Below are positions 44,633 to 53,963 of a DNA stretch of 64,000 bases, in pieces. The stretch lies in the NCBI RefSeq assembly GCF_025384765.1, contig NZ_VHLL01000001.1, positions 558,001-622,000 of the forward strand, given 5' to 3'. The stretch is from Methanoculleus formosensis. Its GTDB lineage: Archaea > Halobacteriota > Methanomicrobia > Methanomicrobiales > Methanoculleaceae. The position numbers were made by a program, and so were the translations under genes. Below the pieces are notes generated by a model that worked only from the letters and a program-made list of their open reading frames with translations, was not told where the DNA came from and searched no databases. Each line of letters starts with the position of its first letter. Positions within the stretch are counted from its first letter, which is position 1.

Positions 44633-45885
44633 AGGGCACCGAGGCGCTCTCCCGGGCGATCCGGCAGTCGGCCGACCGCTGCTACGCCGTTCCCGGCTAC
44701 CCGGTATCGGTCCTCGCCGCCTCGGCGGGGGCCTTGAACACCATCAACGAAAAGACGGCGCTCGAGTATGCCCTCGGCGACTCCCTCTCCGGGCGGCGGG
44801 CGGCCGTGATCGTCAAGCACGTCGGCCTCAACGCTTGCGCCGACCCGCTCGTTCATGCCACCGCCCAGGGCCTCCGGTCGGGCGTCGTGGTGGTCGTCGG
44901 CGACGATCTCCGCGCAGCGGCTTCAGACGTCGTGCAGGACTCCCGCTACTACGGCGAGGTGGCCCGGGTTCCAGTGCTGGAACCGGACGGCGAGACGCTC
45001 GCCCCTGCCATTGAGGCGGCGTTCGAGGCCTCGGAGGAGTTCTCGCGCATCGCGATCGTCAGGGTGACGCCCGACCTCCTGGATGCGGATGTGCCGGACG
45101 CCCCCGTTGACCGGAGCGACCGGGAGGGATGCCTCGCCGACCCGGATCTCACGATGGCCGGACGGGCGCATGCCGCTGACCTGCGAACCGCCGCGATGTT
45201 TGCCTGGTCGCGGTCATCGCCGCTCAACCGGCTCTCCGGGAGAGAGGGCCGCATCGTCACCGTCTACCCGCCCCCGGCCGACCCGGAGATGCTCGCCTCG
45301 CTCCATGAGACCGGCCGCCCCTTCCTCCGGGAGCACCGGCTGCTCGCCCCACCCGAACCCGCCGGGGAGCCGGAGCGGTTCTCCACCCGGGGCTATTACC
45401 GGACGTTCTGCCGGAACTGCCCGTTCCATCCGGCGCTCGCCCTCCTCCGCGAACGCGGCCTACGGGCGGCCTGCGACGCCGGGTGCGCCATCCTCGCGAT
45501 GAACCCGCCCTACCGCATCGGCATCGCCACCTACGGCCTCGGCTCCTCGATCGCCGTGGGGGCGACCGGGCCGGGCGTCGCGCTCATCGGCGACTACGCG
45601 CTCCTGCATTCGGGCCTGAACGCTCTCATCGACGTCTACGAGCGCAAATTCCCGCTCCTCTGTATCGTCTTTGCGAACAACCGGATGGGGATGACCGGCG
45701 GCCACCCCGTCCCCGAGATCCTTCGCTACATCGCCTGGGCGAACCCGGTCGTCTGCGCCGCAGACGACATCGCGGCGCTTCGCCGGGCCCTCGTCCTCCC
45801 GGATGAAGGCCCCCGGACGGTGGTGATCGAAGGCATCTGCCCTGAAGGTGAGACCCATGAAACCCTGGCATATCGAGATCTGTGA
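44629..45885 (+). CDS. IorA-like thiamine-diphosphate protein, candidate 2-oxosuberate decarboxylase
   Basis: 418 aa. The N-terminal pyrimidine-type domain resembles indolepyruvate oxidoreductase alpha (YAVPGYPVSV, INEKTALEYALGDSLSG, VIVKHVGLNACADPL). The C-terminal TPP-binding domain has CDAGCAIL, then GDYALLHSGLNALIDVY with FANN about 30 residues after the GD (about 321-351). It lacks the ferredoxin domain of IorA, and no IorB is nearby, so oxidative chemistry is unlikely. It starts by ATGA overlap with the radical SAM gene and ends about 30 bp inside the region before aksA. The decarboxylase role is inferred from context. Confidence 0.75.
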   Translation: MKGTEALSRAIRQSADRCYAVPGYPVSVLAASAGALNTINEKTALEYALGDSLSGRRAAVIVKHVGLNACADPLVHATAQGLRSGVVVVVGDDLRAAASDVVQDSRYYGEVARVPVLEPDGETLAPAIEAAFEASEEFSRIAIVRVTPDLLDADVPDAPVDRSDREGCLADPDLTMAGRAHAADLRTAAMFAWSRSSPLNRLSGREGRIVTVYPPPADPEMLASLHETGRPFLREHRLLAPPEPAGEPERFSTRGYYRTFCRNCPFHPALALLRERGLRAACDAGCAILAMNPPYRIGIATYGLGSSIAVGATGPGVALIGDYALLHSGLNALIDVYERKFPLLCIVFANNRMGMTGGHPVPEILRYIAWANPVVCAADDIAALRRALVLPDEGPRTVVIEGICPEGETHETLAYRDL

Positions 45886-46987
45886 CGTAACGCTGCGAGA
45901 CGGGGAGCAGACTCCCGGCGTCTCGTTCACCCGTGATGAGAAGATGACGATCGCGCACGCGCTCGACGAGATCGGCGTGGAGGTGATCGAGGCCGGGTTT
46001 CCCGTGGTCTCTGCAGCGGAGAAGGAATGTGTAGCGGCCATCGCCGGAAGCGGCCTCTCCGCCCGGGTCTGCTGCCTCGCCCGTGCGCTCAAGCCCGATA
46101 TCGAGACGGCGCTCGACTGCGACGTGGATATGGTCAGCATATTCTTCGCGACCTCCGACCTCCACATCCGGCACAAATACCATAAACCCCGCGAGGAGGT
46201 GCTCGACGGCGCCCTCGATATGGTGGAGTTCGCCGCCGACCATGGCGTCCAGGTGCGGTTCGCCGCCGAGGACGCCTCACGGACGGACCCCGCGTTCCTC
46301 ATCGAGATGTACAACCGGGGCGTGGAGCACGGCGCGAACTACGTCAGTTTTGCCGATACCGTCGGCTGCCTCACGCCGCTTGAGACCCACGCGGTCGTCT
46401 CGGAGATCCTTGAAGGGGCTCCCCACCAGCTCTGCATCCACTGCCACAACGACCTCGGGCTTGCGGCGGCAAACACCGTCACGGCCGCGGCTGCGGGGGC
46501 GTTCCAGCTCCACACCACCGTCAACGGCATCGGGGAGCGTGCAGGGAACGCAGCGCTCGAACAGGTGCTCGTCGCCCTGCGGCTGAAGGGCGGGGTCGAC
46601 CGTTACGACCTCACCCGCCTGCAGGAGATCTCGCGGCTGGTCGCCCGGGCTTCAGGCGTCTTTCCCGAACGCACCCGGCCGATCGTCGGCGAGAACGCCT
46701 TCGCCCACGAGAGCGGGATCCATATCGCCGCCATCCTCTGCGACCCCTCGACCTACGAGTATGTCGCGCCGGAGCTGGTGGGCGGCGAGCGGCGTTTCGT
46801 CCTCGGGAAGCATACGGGGAGGCGGGCGCTCGAGCACGTCGCAAAGGCTTACGGGTTCGACCTCTCCGACGACGAGGCGCGGTGGGTGCTCGAACAGGTC
46901 AAACAGAAGAGCGAAGGGAAGTGCAGCGTCACCCGCGAGGTGCTCTGCGGCCTTCTGCGGGCGGCAAAGGAGGGGATCGTCCAGTGA
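45857..46987 (+). CDS. aksA: (R)-homocitrate synthase family, coenzyme B chain elongation
   Basis: 376 aa. AksA condenses 2-oxoglutarate and its longer homologs with acetyl-CoA. Motifs of the LeuA/AksA family are DVTLRDGEQTPGVSFTRDEK, CHNDLGLAAANTVTAAAAGA, HTTVNGIGERAGNAALEQ and HESGIHIAAILCDPSTYE. No LeuA-type regulatory C-terminal domain is present. I chose ATG 45857, with gaaggtga before it; a GTG lies 9 bp upstream. Surrounding aksD, aksE and aksF favour homocitrate synthase over isopropylmalate or citramalate synthase. Confidence 0.88.
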   Translation: MKPWHIEICDVTLRDGEQTPGVSFTRDEKMTIAHALDEIGVEVIEAGFPVVSAAEKECVAAIAGSGLSARVCCLARALKPDIETALDCDVDMVSIFFATSDLHIRHKYHKPREEVLDGALDMVEFAADHGVQVRFAAEDASRTDPAFLIEMYNRGVEHGANYVSFADTVGCLTPLETHAVVSEILEGAPHQLCIHCHNDLGLAAANTVTAAAAGAFQLHTTVNGIGERAGNAALEQVLVALRLKGGVDRYDLTRLQEISRLVARASGVFPERTRPIVGENAFAHESGIHIAAILCDPSTYEYVAPELVGGERRFVLGKHTGRRALEHVAKAYGFDLSDDEARWVLEQVKQKSEGKCSVTREVLCGLLRAAKEGIVQ

Positions 46988-48195
46988 GCACGCTCTCTGA
47001 AGCGATCCTCGGCGCGCCGGCGGGGAGTTACGTCGATCGCGAGGTCGATATCGCCTTCGCCCACGACGGGACCGGCGTCCTCGCCCGGGAGGCGCTCCGG
47101 GAGATGGGGGTGGAGCACCTCCCCCACCCTGAGCGCCTGCGCCTGGTCTTCGACCATATCGTCCCGGCGAACACCGGGACGACCGCGACGCTCCAGGCGG
47201 AGCTCCGGGAGTACGCCCGGGTATCGGGGATAGAACTCTCGGATGCCGGCGGGGGGATCTGCCACCAGGTGATGAGCGAAGGGGTCGTCCGGCCCGGGAT
47301 GGTCGTCGTCGGCGCCGACTCCCATACCTGCACTCTCGGTGCTCTCGGCGCGTTCGCCACCGGGGTGGGCGCGACTGATATGGCGGCGGTCTGGGCGTCG
47401 GGGTCCACGTGGTTCCGCGTCCCGGAGACGATCGCGGTCAACCTCACGGGACATCTCTCCAGCCCCGCGGAGCCAAAAGACGTCGCCCTCGCCTACGTCG
47501 CAGAACTCGGGATGGAAGGGGCGACCTACCGGGCGCTGGAGTTCGTGGGCGACGGGGCGGCGACGATCTCCATGGACGGACGGCTGACCCTCTCGAACAT
47601 GGCGGTCGAGACGGGAGCGAAGGCGGGAATGTTCTACGCCGATGCGGTCACCGTCCGCCATCTCGCGGAGCACGGGGTTACGGCATCGCCGCAGGCACCG
47701 GAGGACTGCTGCTACGAACGGACGGTCGCGATCAACCTCGACGACATCGTGCCGCTCGTCGCGGTCCCGCACCGGGTGGACACTGTCCGGGAGGCGGAGG
47801 AGGTCGCGGGGACGCACCTCGACCAGGTCTTCGTCGGGACCTGCACGAACGGCCGCTACGAGGACCTTGCCCGGTTCGCCCGTATCGTCCGGGGGAAGAA
47901 GGTGGCCGTCCGCACCCTGGTATTCCCCGCCTCGCGGACGGTGCTCGCCCGGGCGATCGCCACCGGCGTCCTCGCCGATATCGTGGATGCGGGCTGCACG
48001 GTCGGGTCGCCGGGCTGCGGGCCGTGCCTCGGAGCGCACATGGGCGTGCTCGGAGAGGGGGAGGTCTGCCTTTCCACCGCCAACCGGAACTTCAAGAACC
48101 GGATGGGTGTCGGCGGCGAGGTCTACCTCGCGTCGCCCTCCACCGCCGCAGCGAGCGCCCTTGCGGGGGAGATCACCGTGCCGGAGGTGGCGTGA
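46984..48195 (+). CDS. aksD: Homoaconitase large subunit
   Basis: 403 aa from GTG 46984, overlapping the aksA stop (GTGA). It dehydrates and rehydrates homocitrate and its homologs. Aconitase-type cluster cysteines lie in VGADSHTCTLGALGA, GTCTNGRYEDLARF and VGSPGCGPCLGAHMG. The family includes isopropylmalate isomerase; the small-subunit specificity loop encoded next door points to homoaconitase. Confidence 0.88.
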   Translation: MSTLSEAILGAPAGSYVDREVDIAFAHDGTGVLAREALREMGVEHLPHPERLRLVFDHIVPANTGTTATLQAELREYARVSGIELSDAGGGICHQVMSEGVVRPGMVVVGADSHTCTLGALGAFATGVGATDMAAVWASGSTWFRVPETIAVNLTGHLSSPAEPKDVALAYVAELGMEGATYRALEFVGDGAATISMDGRLTLSNMAVETGAKAGMFYADAVTVRHLAEHGVTASPQAPEDCCYERTVAINLDDIVPLVAVPHRVDTVREAEEVAGTHLDQVFVGTCTNGRYEDLARFARIVRGKKVAVRTLVFPASRTVLARAIATGVLADIVDAGCTVGSPGCGPCLGAHMGVLGEGEVCLSTANRNFKNRMGVGGEVYLASPSTAAASALAGEITVPEVA

Positions 48196-48665
48196 TGCAG
48201 GGATCCGGACCGGCGGTCTGTCTCGGGCGCGACATCGATACCGACCTCATCATCGCCGGCCGCTACCTCCGGACGAAAAACCGCTCGGTCTGGGCGGAGC
48301 ACGTCTTCGAGGACCTCGACCCGGCGCTCGCCGCCCGCATCCGCGGCTCGGTCATCGTCGCCGGGAGGAACATGGGGTGCGGGTCGTCCCGCGAACAGGC
48401 GGTCGTCGCCCTCCGCGAGGCCGGTGTCGTCGCGGTCGTCGCGGAGTCGTTCGCCCGGATATTCTTCCGGAACGCCGTCAACGTGGGTCTCCCGGTGATC
48501 GAGGCCAGCGTCACCTGCACCGACGGCGCCCGCGTCGCCTTCGACCTCGATGGCGGGTGGATCGAGGTGGACGGGGAGCGGTATCCCGCCCGCCCGCTCT
48601 CGGAGAAGATGGTCGCCATCCTCCGGGCGGGAGGGCTGGTTCCCTACTGGAGGTCGTGGCGATGA
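48195..48665 (+). CDS. aksE: Homoaconitase small subunit
   Basis: 156 aa. Swivel domain with GRNMGCGSSREQAVVALREA and FRNAVNVGLPVIE. The substrate-specificity loop reads AGRYLRTKNRSVW. YLRT, with its arginine, is the pattern described for the M. jannaschii homoaconitase small subunit, whereas isopropylmalate isomerase has a hydrophobic residue there. It overlaps aksD by 1 bp and the next gene by 4 bp. Confidence 0.87.
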   Translation: MQGSGPAVCLGRDIDTDLIIAGRYLRTKNRSVWAEHVFEDLDPALAARIRGSVIVAGRNMGCGSSREQAVVALREAGVVAVVAESFARIFFRNAVNVGLPVIEASVTCTDGARVAFDLDGGWIEVDGERYPARPLSEKMVAILRAGGLVPYWRSWR

Positions 48666-49483
48666 TCTTCCCGCCCCACTGCAAGTTTGTCGGGTCCGCG
48701 ACCGGCACCCCGTATGGAGACCGGGTCTACTTCCTCTCGCGCTACCTCGTCCGCGAGACCACGAACGGCACCGAGGTGCTCGAGGTGGAGCCCGACCCGA
48801 ACGGAACCGGCCTGATCCGCGACGTCCTCTCTGTCCGGGTGCTCGCCTCCGGTGACGATGTCTACCGCTACCCGGACCGGGTGAACGTTCAGGACCGGAC
48901 ATTCCTGGTGCAGGAGGCGATGCGGTCCGGGTACCGGTGCACCGTCTTCTGCGGCCACGGCGAGCAGACCACGTTCGTCCTCGACCCGGACCTCTCGGCC
49001 TTCCTCCGCATCCACGTCTACGACATCACCCCTCCCCGACCGCACCTCTCGTCCACGCTCGGCGACCTCGAGAGAACCGGGATCTTCGGCGACCTTGAGG
49101 TCGTCTTCGAGCACCACGTCCGGGACATCCGCGAGATCAAAGCCGACGTCTATCCCTGCCGGGCGGCCGGGTTCCCCCGCACCGTCGACTCGGACCCGTT
49201 CCGGCCCGGCGACCGCGTGGCGGGGTGCCTGACGGCACGGGAACTGCTGCGGGAGTGCTGCGGCGAAGAGGTCGCCGTGGAGAACATCTGCCCGCTCGAG
49301 ACGGTGGCGGCCGAACCGTTCATCGCGCGGTGCTGCAGGAGCGAGCGGGCGGGGATCGGGCTTCGGAACGGACTCTTCGGCGCGGTGGTCCACTGGGGAG
49401 CGTCGTCGTGGGAGATTGCGACGGCGGCGCGAGAGGTCGCAACCGCGTGGAGGAGTGAGCATGGTGAAGGTAGCGGTCGTTGA
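48662..49483 (+). CDS. Unrecognised 273-aa protein between aksE and aksF
   Basis: Soluble protein without signal peptide. It begins MIFPPHCKFVGSATGTPYGD and includes CTVFCGHGEQTTFVLDPDLS, IHVYDITPPRPHLSSTLGDL and a cysteine-bearing second half (VYPCRAAGFPRTVDSDPFRP, LLRECCGEEVAVENICPLET, IARCCRSERAGIGLRNGLFG). I do not recognise the family. It is coupled on both sides (ATGA with aksE, 23-bp overlap with aksF), so it is almost surely needed with the Aks enzymes. Several Cys and His residues could bind a metal or cluster, or perform thiol chemistry. Confidence 0.8.
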   Translation: MIFPPHCKFVGSATGTPYGDRVYFLSRYLVRETTNGTEVLEVEPDPNGTGLIRDVLSVRVLASGDDVYRYPDRVNVQDRTFLVQEAMRSGYRCTVFCGHGEQTTFVLDPDLSAFLRIHVYDITPPRPHLSSTLGDLERTGIFGDLEVVFEHHVRDIREIKADVYPCRAAGFPRTVDSDPFRPGDRVAGCLTARELLRECCGEEVAVENICPLETVAAEPFIARCCRSERAGIGLRNGLFGAVVHWGASSWEIATAAREVATAWRSEHGEGSGR

Positions 49484-50429
49484 AGGCGACGGCATCGGCC
49501 GCGAGGTCGTCCCGGTCGCCCGCGATATCCTCGCGGCCGTGCGCCCCGATATCGAGTTCTTCGACGTCGAGGTGGGATACGGGCGGTGGGAGCGGACCGG
49601 GTGCGCCTGCACCGATGAGACGATCGCCGATCTCGGCTCAGCGGCCGCGATCCTCTTCGGCGCCGTCACGACGCCGCCCGACCCCGGCTACCGGAGCGTT
49701 ATGCTGCAGATCCGCCACGCTCTCGACCTCTACGCGAACGTCCGCCCGATCCGGGGGGAGGGGGTCGACGTCGTCATCGTGCGGGAGAACACCGAAGGGC
49801 TCTACTCCGGCATCGAGTGGACGGAGCCTGACCGTGCCTGCACCGTCCGGGTCGTCTCCCGGCGGGGGAGCGAGCGGATCGCCCGCTACGCCTGCACCCT
49901 CGCGAAGTCCCGTCGCCACCTCACCGTGGGGAACAAGGCGAACGTCCTGAAGTCGGACTGCCTCTTCGTCGATATCTGCACCGCGGAGGCCGCCCGGGCG
50001 GGGGTTTCCTGCCGGACGAGTTACATCGACGCGCTCTGCCTCGACCTCCTGATGCACCCCGACCGCTATGACGTGATCGTGACGACCAACATCTTCGGCG
50101 ATATCCTCTCCGACGCCGCCGCCTACCTGGTGGGGGGGCTCGGGATGCTCCCGAGCGCGAACATAGGAGACCGCCACGCCCTCTTTGAGCCGGTGCACGG
50201 GAGCGCCCCCGACATCGCCGGAAGGAATGTTGCAAACCCCGTCGCGGCCATCAGGAGTGCTGCGATGCTTCTTACCCACATCGGCGATCCCGCATCCGCG
50301 GCGGTCGTCGAGGAGGCCGTCGGGCGGGTGCTTGGCGCGGGCATCCGGACACCCGATCTCGGCGGGGCCGCCGGCACCCGGGAGTTCGGGGCGGCGGTGC
50401 TCCGCGAGGTCGGGCGGGGGAAGGCCTAA
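49461..50429 (+). CDS. aksF: Homoisocitrate dehydrogenase
   Basis: 322 aa. AksF oxidatively decarboxylates homoisocitrate and its homologs to 2-oxoadipate, 2-oxopimelate and 2-oxosuberate. Isocitrate/isopropylmalate dehydrogenase motifs are VVEGDGIGREVVPVARDIL, VIVRENTEGLYSGIEW, YDVIVTTNIFGDILSD and EPVHGSAPDIAGRNVANPVA. I chose ATG 49461, behind a ggaggagtg SD. Last gene of the overlapping operon. Confidence 0.88.
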   Translation: MVKVAVVEGDGIGREVVPVARDILAAVRPDIEFFDVEVGYGRWERTGCACTDETIADLGSAAAILFGAVTTPPDPGYRSVMLQIRHALDLYANVRPIRGEGVDVVIVRENTEGLYSGIEWTEPDRACTVRVVSRRGSERIARYACTLAKSRRHLTVGNKANVLKSDCLFVDICTAEAARAGVSCRTSYIDALCLDLLMHPDRYDVIVTTNIFGDILSDAAAYLVGGLGMLPSANIGDRHALFEPVHGSAPDIAGRNVANPVAAIRSAAMLLTHIGDPASAAVVEEAVGRVLGAGIRTPDLGGAAGTREFGAAVLREVGRGKA

Positions 50430-50454
50430 ACCGCTTCCCGTCGAAGGATACGTC

Positions 50455-51303
50455 ATGGTGCTGGTGGGATGCCACGTCTCCATCGCGGGCTCGATCGACC
50501 TTGCGGTCGGGCGGGCCTGTGACGCAGGCTGCGACACGTTTCAGATATTTTCCAGGAATCCCCGCGGCTGGAAGGCAAAGGACCTCGACCCCGACGTAGC
50601 CGGGGCGTTCAGGGCGGCGGTACGTTCGTCAGGCATCGGCCCGGTCGTCGACCACATGCCCTACCTCCCGAACCCGGCCTCGCCCGATGATGAGATCTAC
50701 GAGAAATCGGTCGCGGCGCTCGCCGGGGAGTTCCGGCGGTGCGATATGCTCGGAATTCCCTACCTCGTGACCCATCTCGGGCACCACCGCGGCGCCGGGA
50801 CGGCGGCGGGGCAGGAACGGGTCGTTGCCGCCATCAACCGGGCGTTTGCGGATGCCGGGGACGGCGACGTGATGCTCCTCCTCGAGAACACCGCCGGGGA
50901 GAAGAACAGCGTAGGGTCCACCGCCGGCGACATCGCCCTGATCATGGAGGGCATTGATGCAGAAGGGAGGGTCGGGATCTGTTTCGATACCTGCCATGCG
51001 TTCGCCGCCGGCCACGATCTCCGGACGGCCGAAGGGGTCGATGCGGTCTTAGGGGAGTTCAACGACCGGATCGGTCTCTCCTATCTCCGGATCATCCATC
51101 TCAACGACTGCAAGGGAAACCTCGGGAGCGGGCTTGACCGGCACGAGCACATCGGGCTCGGGACGATCGGTGAGGAGGGGTTCCGGCATATCCTCCACCA
51201 TCCGGCCATCCGCCGCCTCCCCCTCATCTGCGAGACGCCGGTTGACGGGCAGCGGGGTGATGCGGGGAATATCGCGAAGGTCCGTGAACTTGCGGGGGCC
51301 TGA
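50455..51303 (+). CDS. nfo: Endonuclease IV (AP endonuclease)
   Basis: 282 aa. Base-excision-repair enzyme that cuts at abasic sites using a trinuclear zinc centre. Motifs are GCHVSIAGSIDLAVGRA, FQIFSRNPRGWKAKDLD, LENTAGEKNSVGST, GICFDTCHAFAAGHD, HLNDCKGNLGSGLDRHEHIG and LICETPVD. It lies 25 bp after aksF and could share its transcript. Confidence 0.95.
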   Translation: MVLVGCHVSIAGSIDLAVGRACDAGCDTFQIFSRNPRGWKAKDLDPDVAGAFRAAVRSSGIGPVVDHMPYLPNPASPDDEIYEKSVAALAGEFRRCDMLGIPYLVTHLGHHRGAGTAAGQERVVAAINRAFADAGDGDVMLLLENTAGEKNSVGSTAGDIALIMEGIDAEGRVGICFDTCHAFAAGHDLRTAEGVDAVLGEFNDRIGLSYLRIIHLNDCKGNLGSGLDRHEHIGLGTIGEEGFRHILHHPAIRRLPLICETPVDGQRGDAGNIAKVRELAGA

Positions 51304-51614
51304 GCGCCTCAGGGCGCTGCTCCGGCGGGATCGCGCTGCCGGTGATCCTGCGCCGGTTCCCGCGGCGAATAATATTTCACATTTTTAATAATAATAAGCC
51401 ATCCACTCTCCGCTCGCCTCCATTTATGGTAAGATATTTATATTAGTGGTTCTATCCTGCACCGCGCGAACCCTTACCCTGAGGAGTCCTGGCCGATCGC
51501 CGAAATTCCGCAGGATATTCGTTTGTGCGCCCGTGAGGGAACCCCGTTTTCCCGGCGTGCGTACAGACTCCATCGTATGGGACGAAGGGGGCGTTCTCAT
51601 CGCGGTGATAAAGA
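51304..51614. other. Intergenic region upstream of the TolB/PKD surface protein
   Basis: 311 bp. It contains an AT-rich block (ttcacatttttaataataat, then aagatatttatattagtgg around 51431-51450) that could hold the promoter of the downstream gene, and a GC-rich 130-bp leader. No gene or RNA is recognised. Confidence 0.45.
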
Positions 51615-53945
51615 ATGGCTGAATATAATACGCTGATTGTTCTCTGTATCGTCATTGCCGTCGGACTGCTGGCATCGCCTGCCGTGGCCGGGGAGAAGGC
51701 CCCGGGGGATTTCGTTTCTGTCTGTATCGCAGGAGGGTCCCAGGAGCACCCCGACATCGACGGAGATCTGATCGTCTGGGAGGACGGCAGGAACGGAGGG
51801 TCGATCTACTATTCGAGCGGCCCCGGCAGCGATGGCCGGAGGGTTGCGGGCGGGGGAACGGGGCAGAGGTACCCGTCCGTCTCGGGGGATTACATCGTCT
51901 GGGAGGAGAACCTGAACATGGGCCGGGATATCTGCCTCTTTGAGGTCTCGGGCGGAGCGACGAGGGTGCTCACCGACGACCCGGCCGACCAGTGGATGCC
52001 CGTCGTTCACGGAGAGCATGTGGTCTGGTACGATGCCCGGGGCGGGAGCACGGATATCTGCCTCTACAACATCGGGACCGGCAGCGAGACCTTCCTCTCC
52101 TGCTCGCCGGTGACCGAGTGGAAACCTGCGCTCTCGGAGCGGTACGTCGTCTGGGAGGAGAACTCCGGCGATATCTGGCTGTATGATATCTGGAACGGAG
52201 ACCGGCGCCGGATCACCACTAACGGTGCGCGACAGACCTACCCATCGATATCGGGGAGCCGGATCGTCTGGGAGGATTACCGGAACAGTGCTCCCGACAT
52301 CTACCTCTTCGATCTCGACAATCCCGGTGCCGGAGAGCAGAGGATCACCGACGATCCCCAAGAGCAGGTCTCTCCCTCGATCGACGGAGACCTCATCGCC
52401 TGGGAGGACAAGCGGGACGGGACCTGGAACGTTTATGTCTGCGACCTCGCCGCAGGGGAGGATAAGCAGATGCAGGTCATTCTGTCCGCGACCGAGCAGC
52501 TCTACCCCGCCGTCAGCAACGATCGGGTCGTCTGGCAGGAGGGCCGTGGCGAGGCTTCGGACATCTACGCCTTCGCCTACTTCAGCGGAGGGGGCCCGGT
52601 GGCGGCGTTCTCGGCAGACCCGACCGAAGGAGGGGCGGCGCTCAACGTCCGGTTCATCGACCAGTCGGCAGGCGACCCGGAGACCTGGGAATGGGACTTC
52701 GGCGACGGGAACACCTCGACTTCGCAGTATCCGTGGCACTTCTACGAGATCCCGGGAGACTACACCGTCTCGCTCACGGTGAGCAACGGGTTCGGGTCCG
52801 ACACCGTCACGAAGACCGATCTCATTCATGTAAGCCTCCCTGAGCCGCCGGTCATCTCCTTCCGGGGGGAGCCGTTGTCGGGGCCTGCACCCCTCACGGT
52901 CTATTTTTACGGTGATTTACCGGATTACGCGACGACCTGGCTCTGGGACTTCGGTGACGGGGATAGTTCGGCACACCGGGATACGCGCCACCGTTACGAT
53001 CGTCCCGGTGTCTACAACGTCTCCCTGACCTGTGACAACGCGGGAGCCAGCGCGACGCACACGGAGTACGGCTACGTCACCGTCTATTCTCCGACTCCGA
53101 CGCCGACCCCTACCCCAACTCCGACTCCGACCGCGACGCCGACTCCAACGCCGACTCCAACGCCGACTCCAACCCCAACTCCAACGCCGACCGTCAACGT
53201 CACCCCGAGTGTAACTCCGACCGCTAACGCGACCCCGACCGCGACAGTGACCCCGACCCCGACTCAGACAGCGGCGTCGGCGATCGGCGGCGGTGGCGGT
53301 GGCGGCGGTGGCGGAGGAGGTGGCGGCGGCTTCGCCCCGTCCGGCTCCGGCTGGAGCACGCAAAAGCCCACCGCCACGCCGACCTCCACCCCAAGCGCCC
53401 CCGATCGGGTCGCCAGGGTCAGTTCCGCTGACGGCGCTATGACCCTCATGGCGGTCGATGCCACCGGTAATCCGCTCTCAGGGGTGACCCTCGCGGTGCT
53501 CGATCCGGCCGAGATGCCCGCGCTGCCCGGCGGCATATACACGTTTGCCGGGTATGCCTGCATCGCCGGGCCGGAGGATGCCGTCTTCTCTCCGGCGGTG
53601 ATGCTTGCGTTCAACTTCACAAAAGATCAGTGGGACGATCTCCAGAACGGCAGCGTTGAGGGCGCCCTCGTGGTGCAGCAATACAATCGCTCGATCGGCA
53701 CCTGGGAAGAGGTTTCCACCACCGTCCTCCCCGAAACCCGGAGTGTCGAGGCCGAGGTCCTGCACCTCAGCGCGTATGCGCTCTTTGCCGCGGCACCCGA
53801 AGACGGGGCGGCAGAGGCGGCCGCCACCGATACCGGCCCGGAACCCGCTGCCGGGATCCCGTACGCGCACCTCATCCCGGGTCTGCTTGCCCTCGTCGTC
53901 GCGGGGGTGGGTGCGCTCCTCTACTTCCGAAAGGATGAGCCCTGA
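51615..53945 (+). CDS. Large surface protein: TolB-like propeller, two PKD domains, Pro-Thr stalk, C-terminal anchor
   Basis: 776 aa. Signal peptide, then TolB-like repeats with the '[13 protein letters not shown]' pattern (about 30-320). Two PKD domains follow at about 325-405 and 410-495 ([40 protein letters not shown]). A long (PT)n stalk and a glycine run lead to a beta domain and the C-terminal helix [19 protein letters not shown] with RKDEP. Probably cell-envelope adhesion or glycan contact. The codon bias of the stalk is low-complexity, so length polymorphism is likely. Confidence 0.8.
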   Translation: MAEYNTLIVLCIVIAVGLLASPAVAGEKAPGDFVSVCIAGGSQEHPDIDGDLIVWEDGRNGGSIYYSSGPGSDGRRVAGGGTGQRYPSVSGDYIVWEENLNMGRDICLFEVSGGATRVLTDDPADQWMPVVHGEHVVWYDARGGSTDICLYNIGTGSETFLSCSPVTEWKPALSERYVVWEENSGDIWLYDIWNGDRRRITTNGARQTYPSISGSRIVWEDYRNSAPDIYLFDLDNPGAGEQRITDDPQEQVSPSIDGDLIAWEDKRDGTWNVYVCDLAAGEDKQMQVILSATEQLYPAVSNDRVVWQEGRGEASDIYAFAYFSGGGPVAAFSADPTEGGAALNVRFIDQSAGDPETWEWDFGDGNTSTSQYPWHFYEIPGDYTVSLTVSNGFGSDTVTKTDLIHVSLPEPPVISFRGEPLSGPAPLTVYFYGDLPDYATTWLWDFGDGDSSAHRDTRHRYDRPGVYNVSLTCDNAGASATHTEYGYVTVYSPTPTPTPTPTPTPTATPTPTPTPTPTPTPTPTPTVNVTPSVTPTANATPTATVTPTPTQTAASAIGGGGGGGGGGGGGGGFAPSGSGWSTQKPTATPTSTPSAPDRVARVSSADGAMTLMAVDATGNPLSGVTLAVLDPAEMPALPGGIYTFAGYACIAGPEDAVFSPAVMLAFNFTKDQWDDLQNGSVEGALVVQQYNRSIGTWEEVSTTVLPETRSVEAEVLHLSAYALFAAAPEDGAAEAAATDTGPEPAAGIPYAHLIPGLLALVVAGVGALLYFRKDEP

Positions 53946-53963
53946 AAAAAGTGATGGAGGGGG

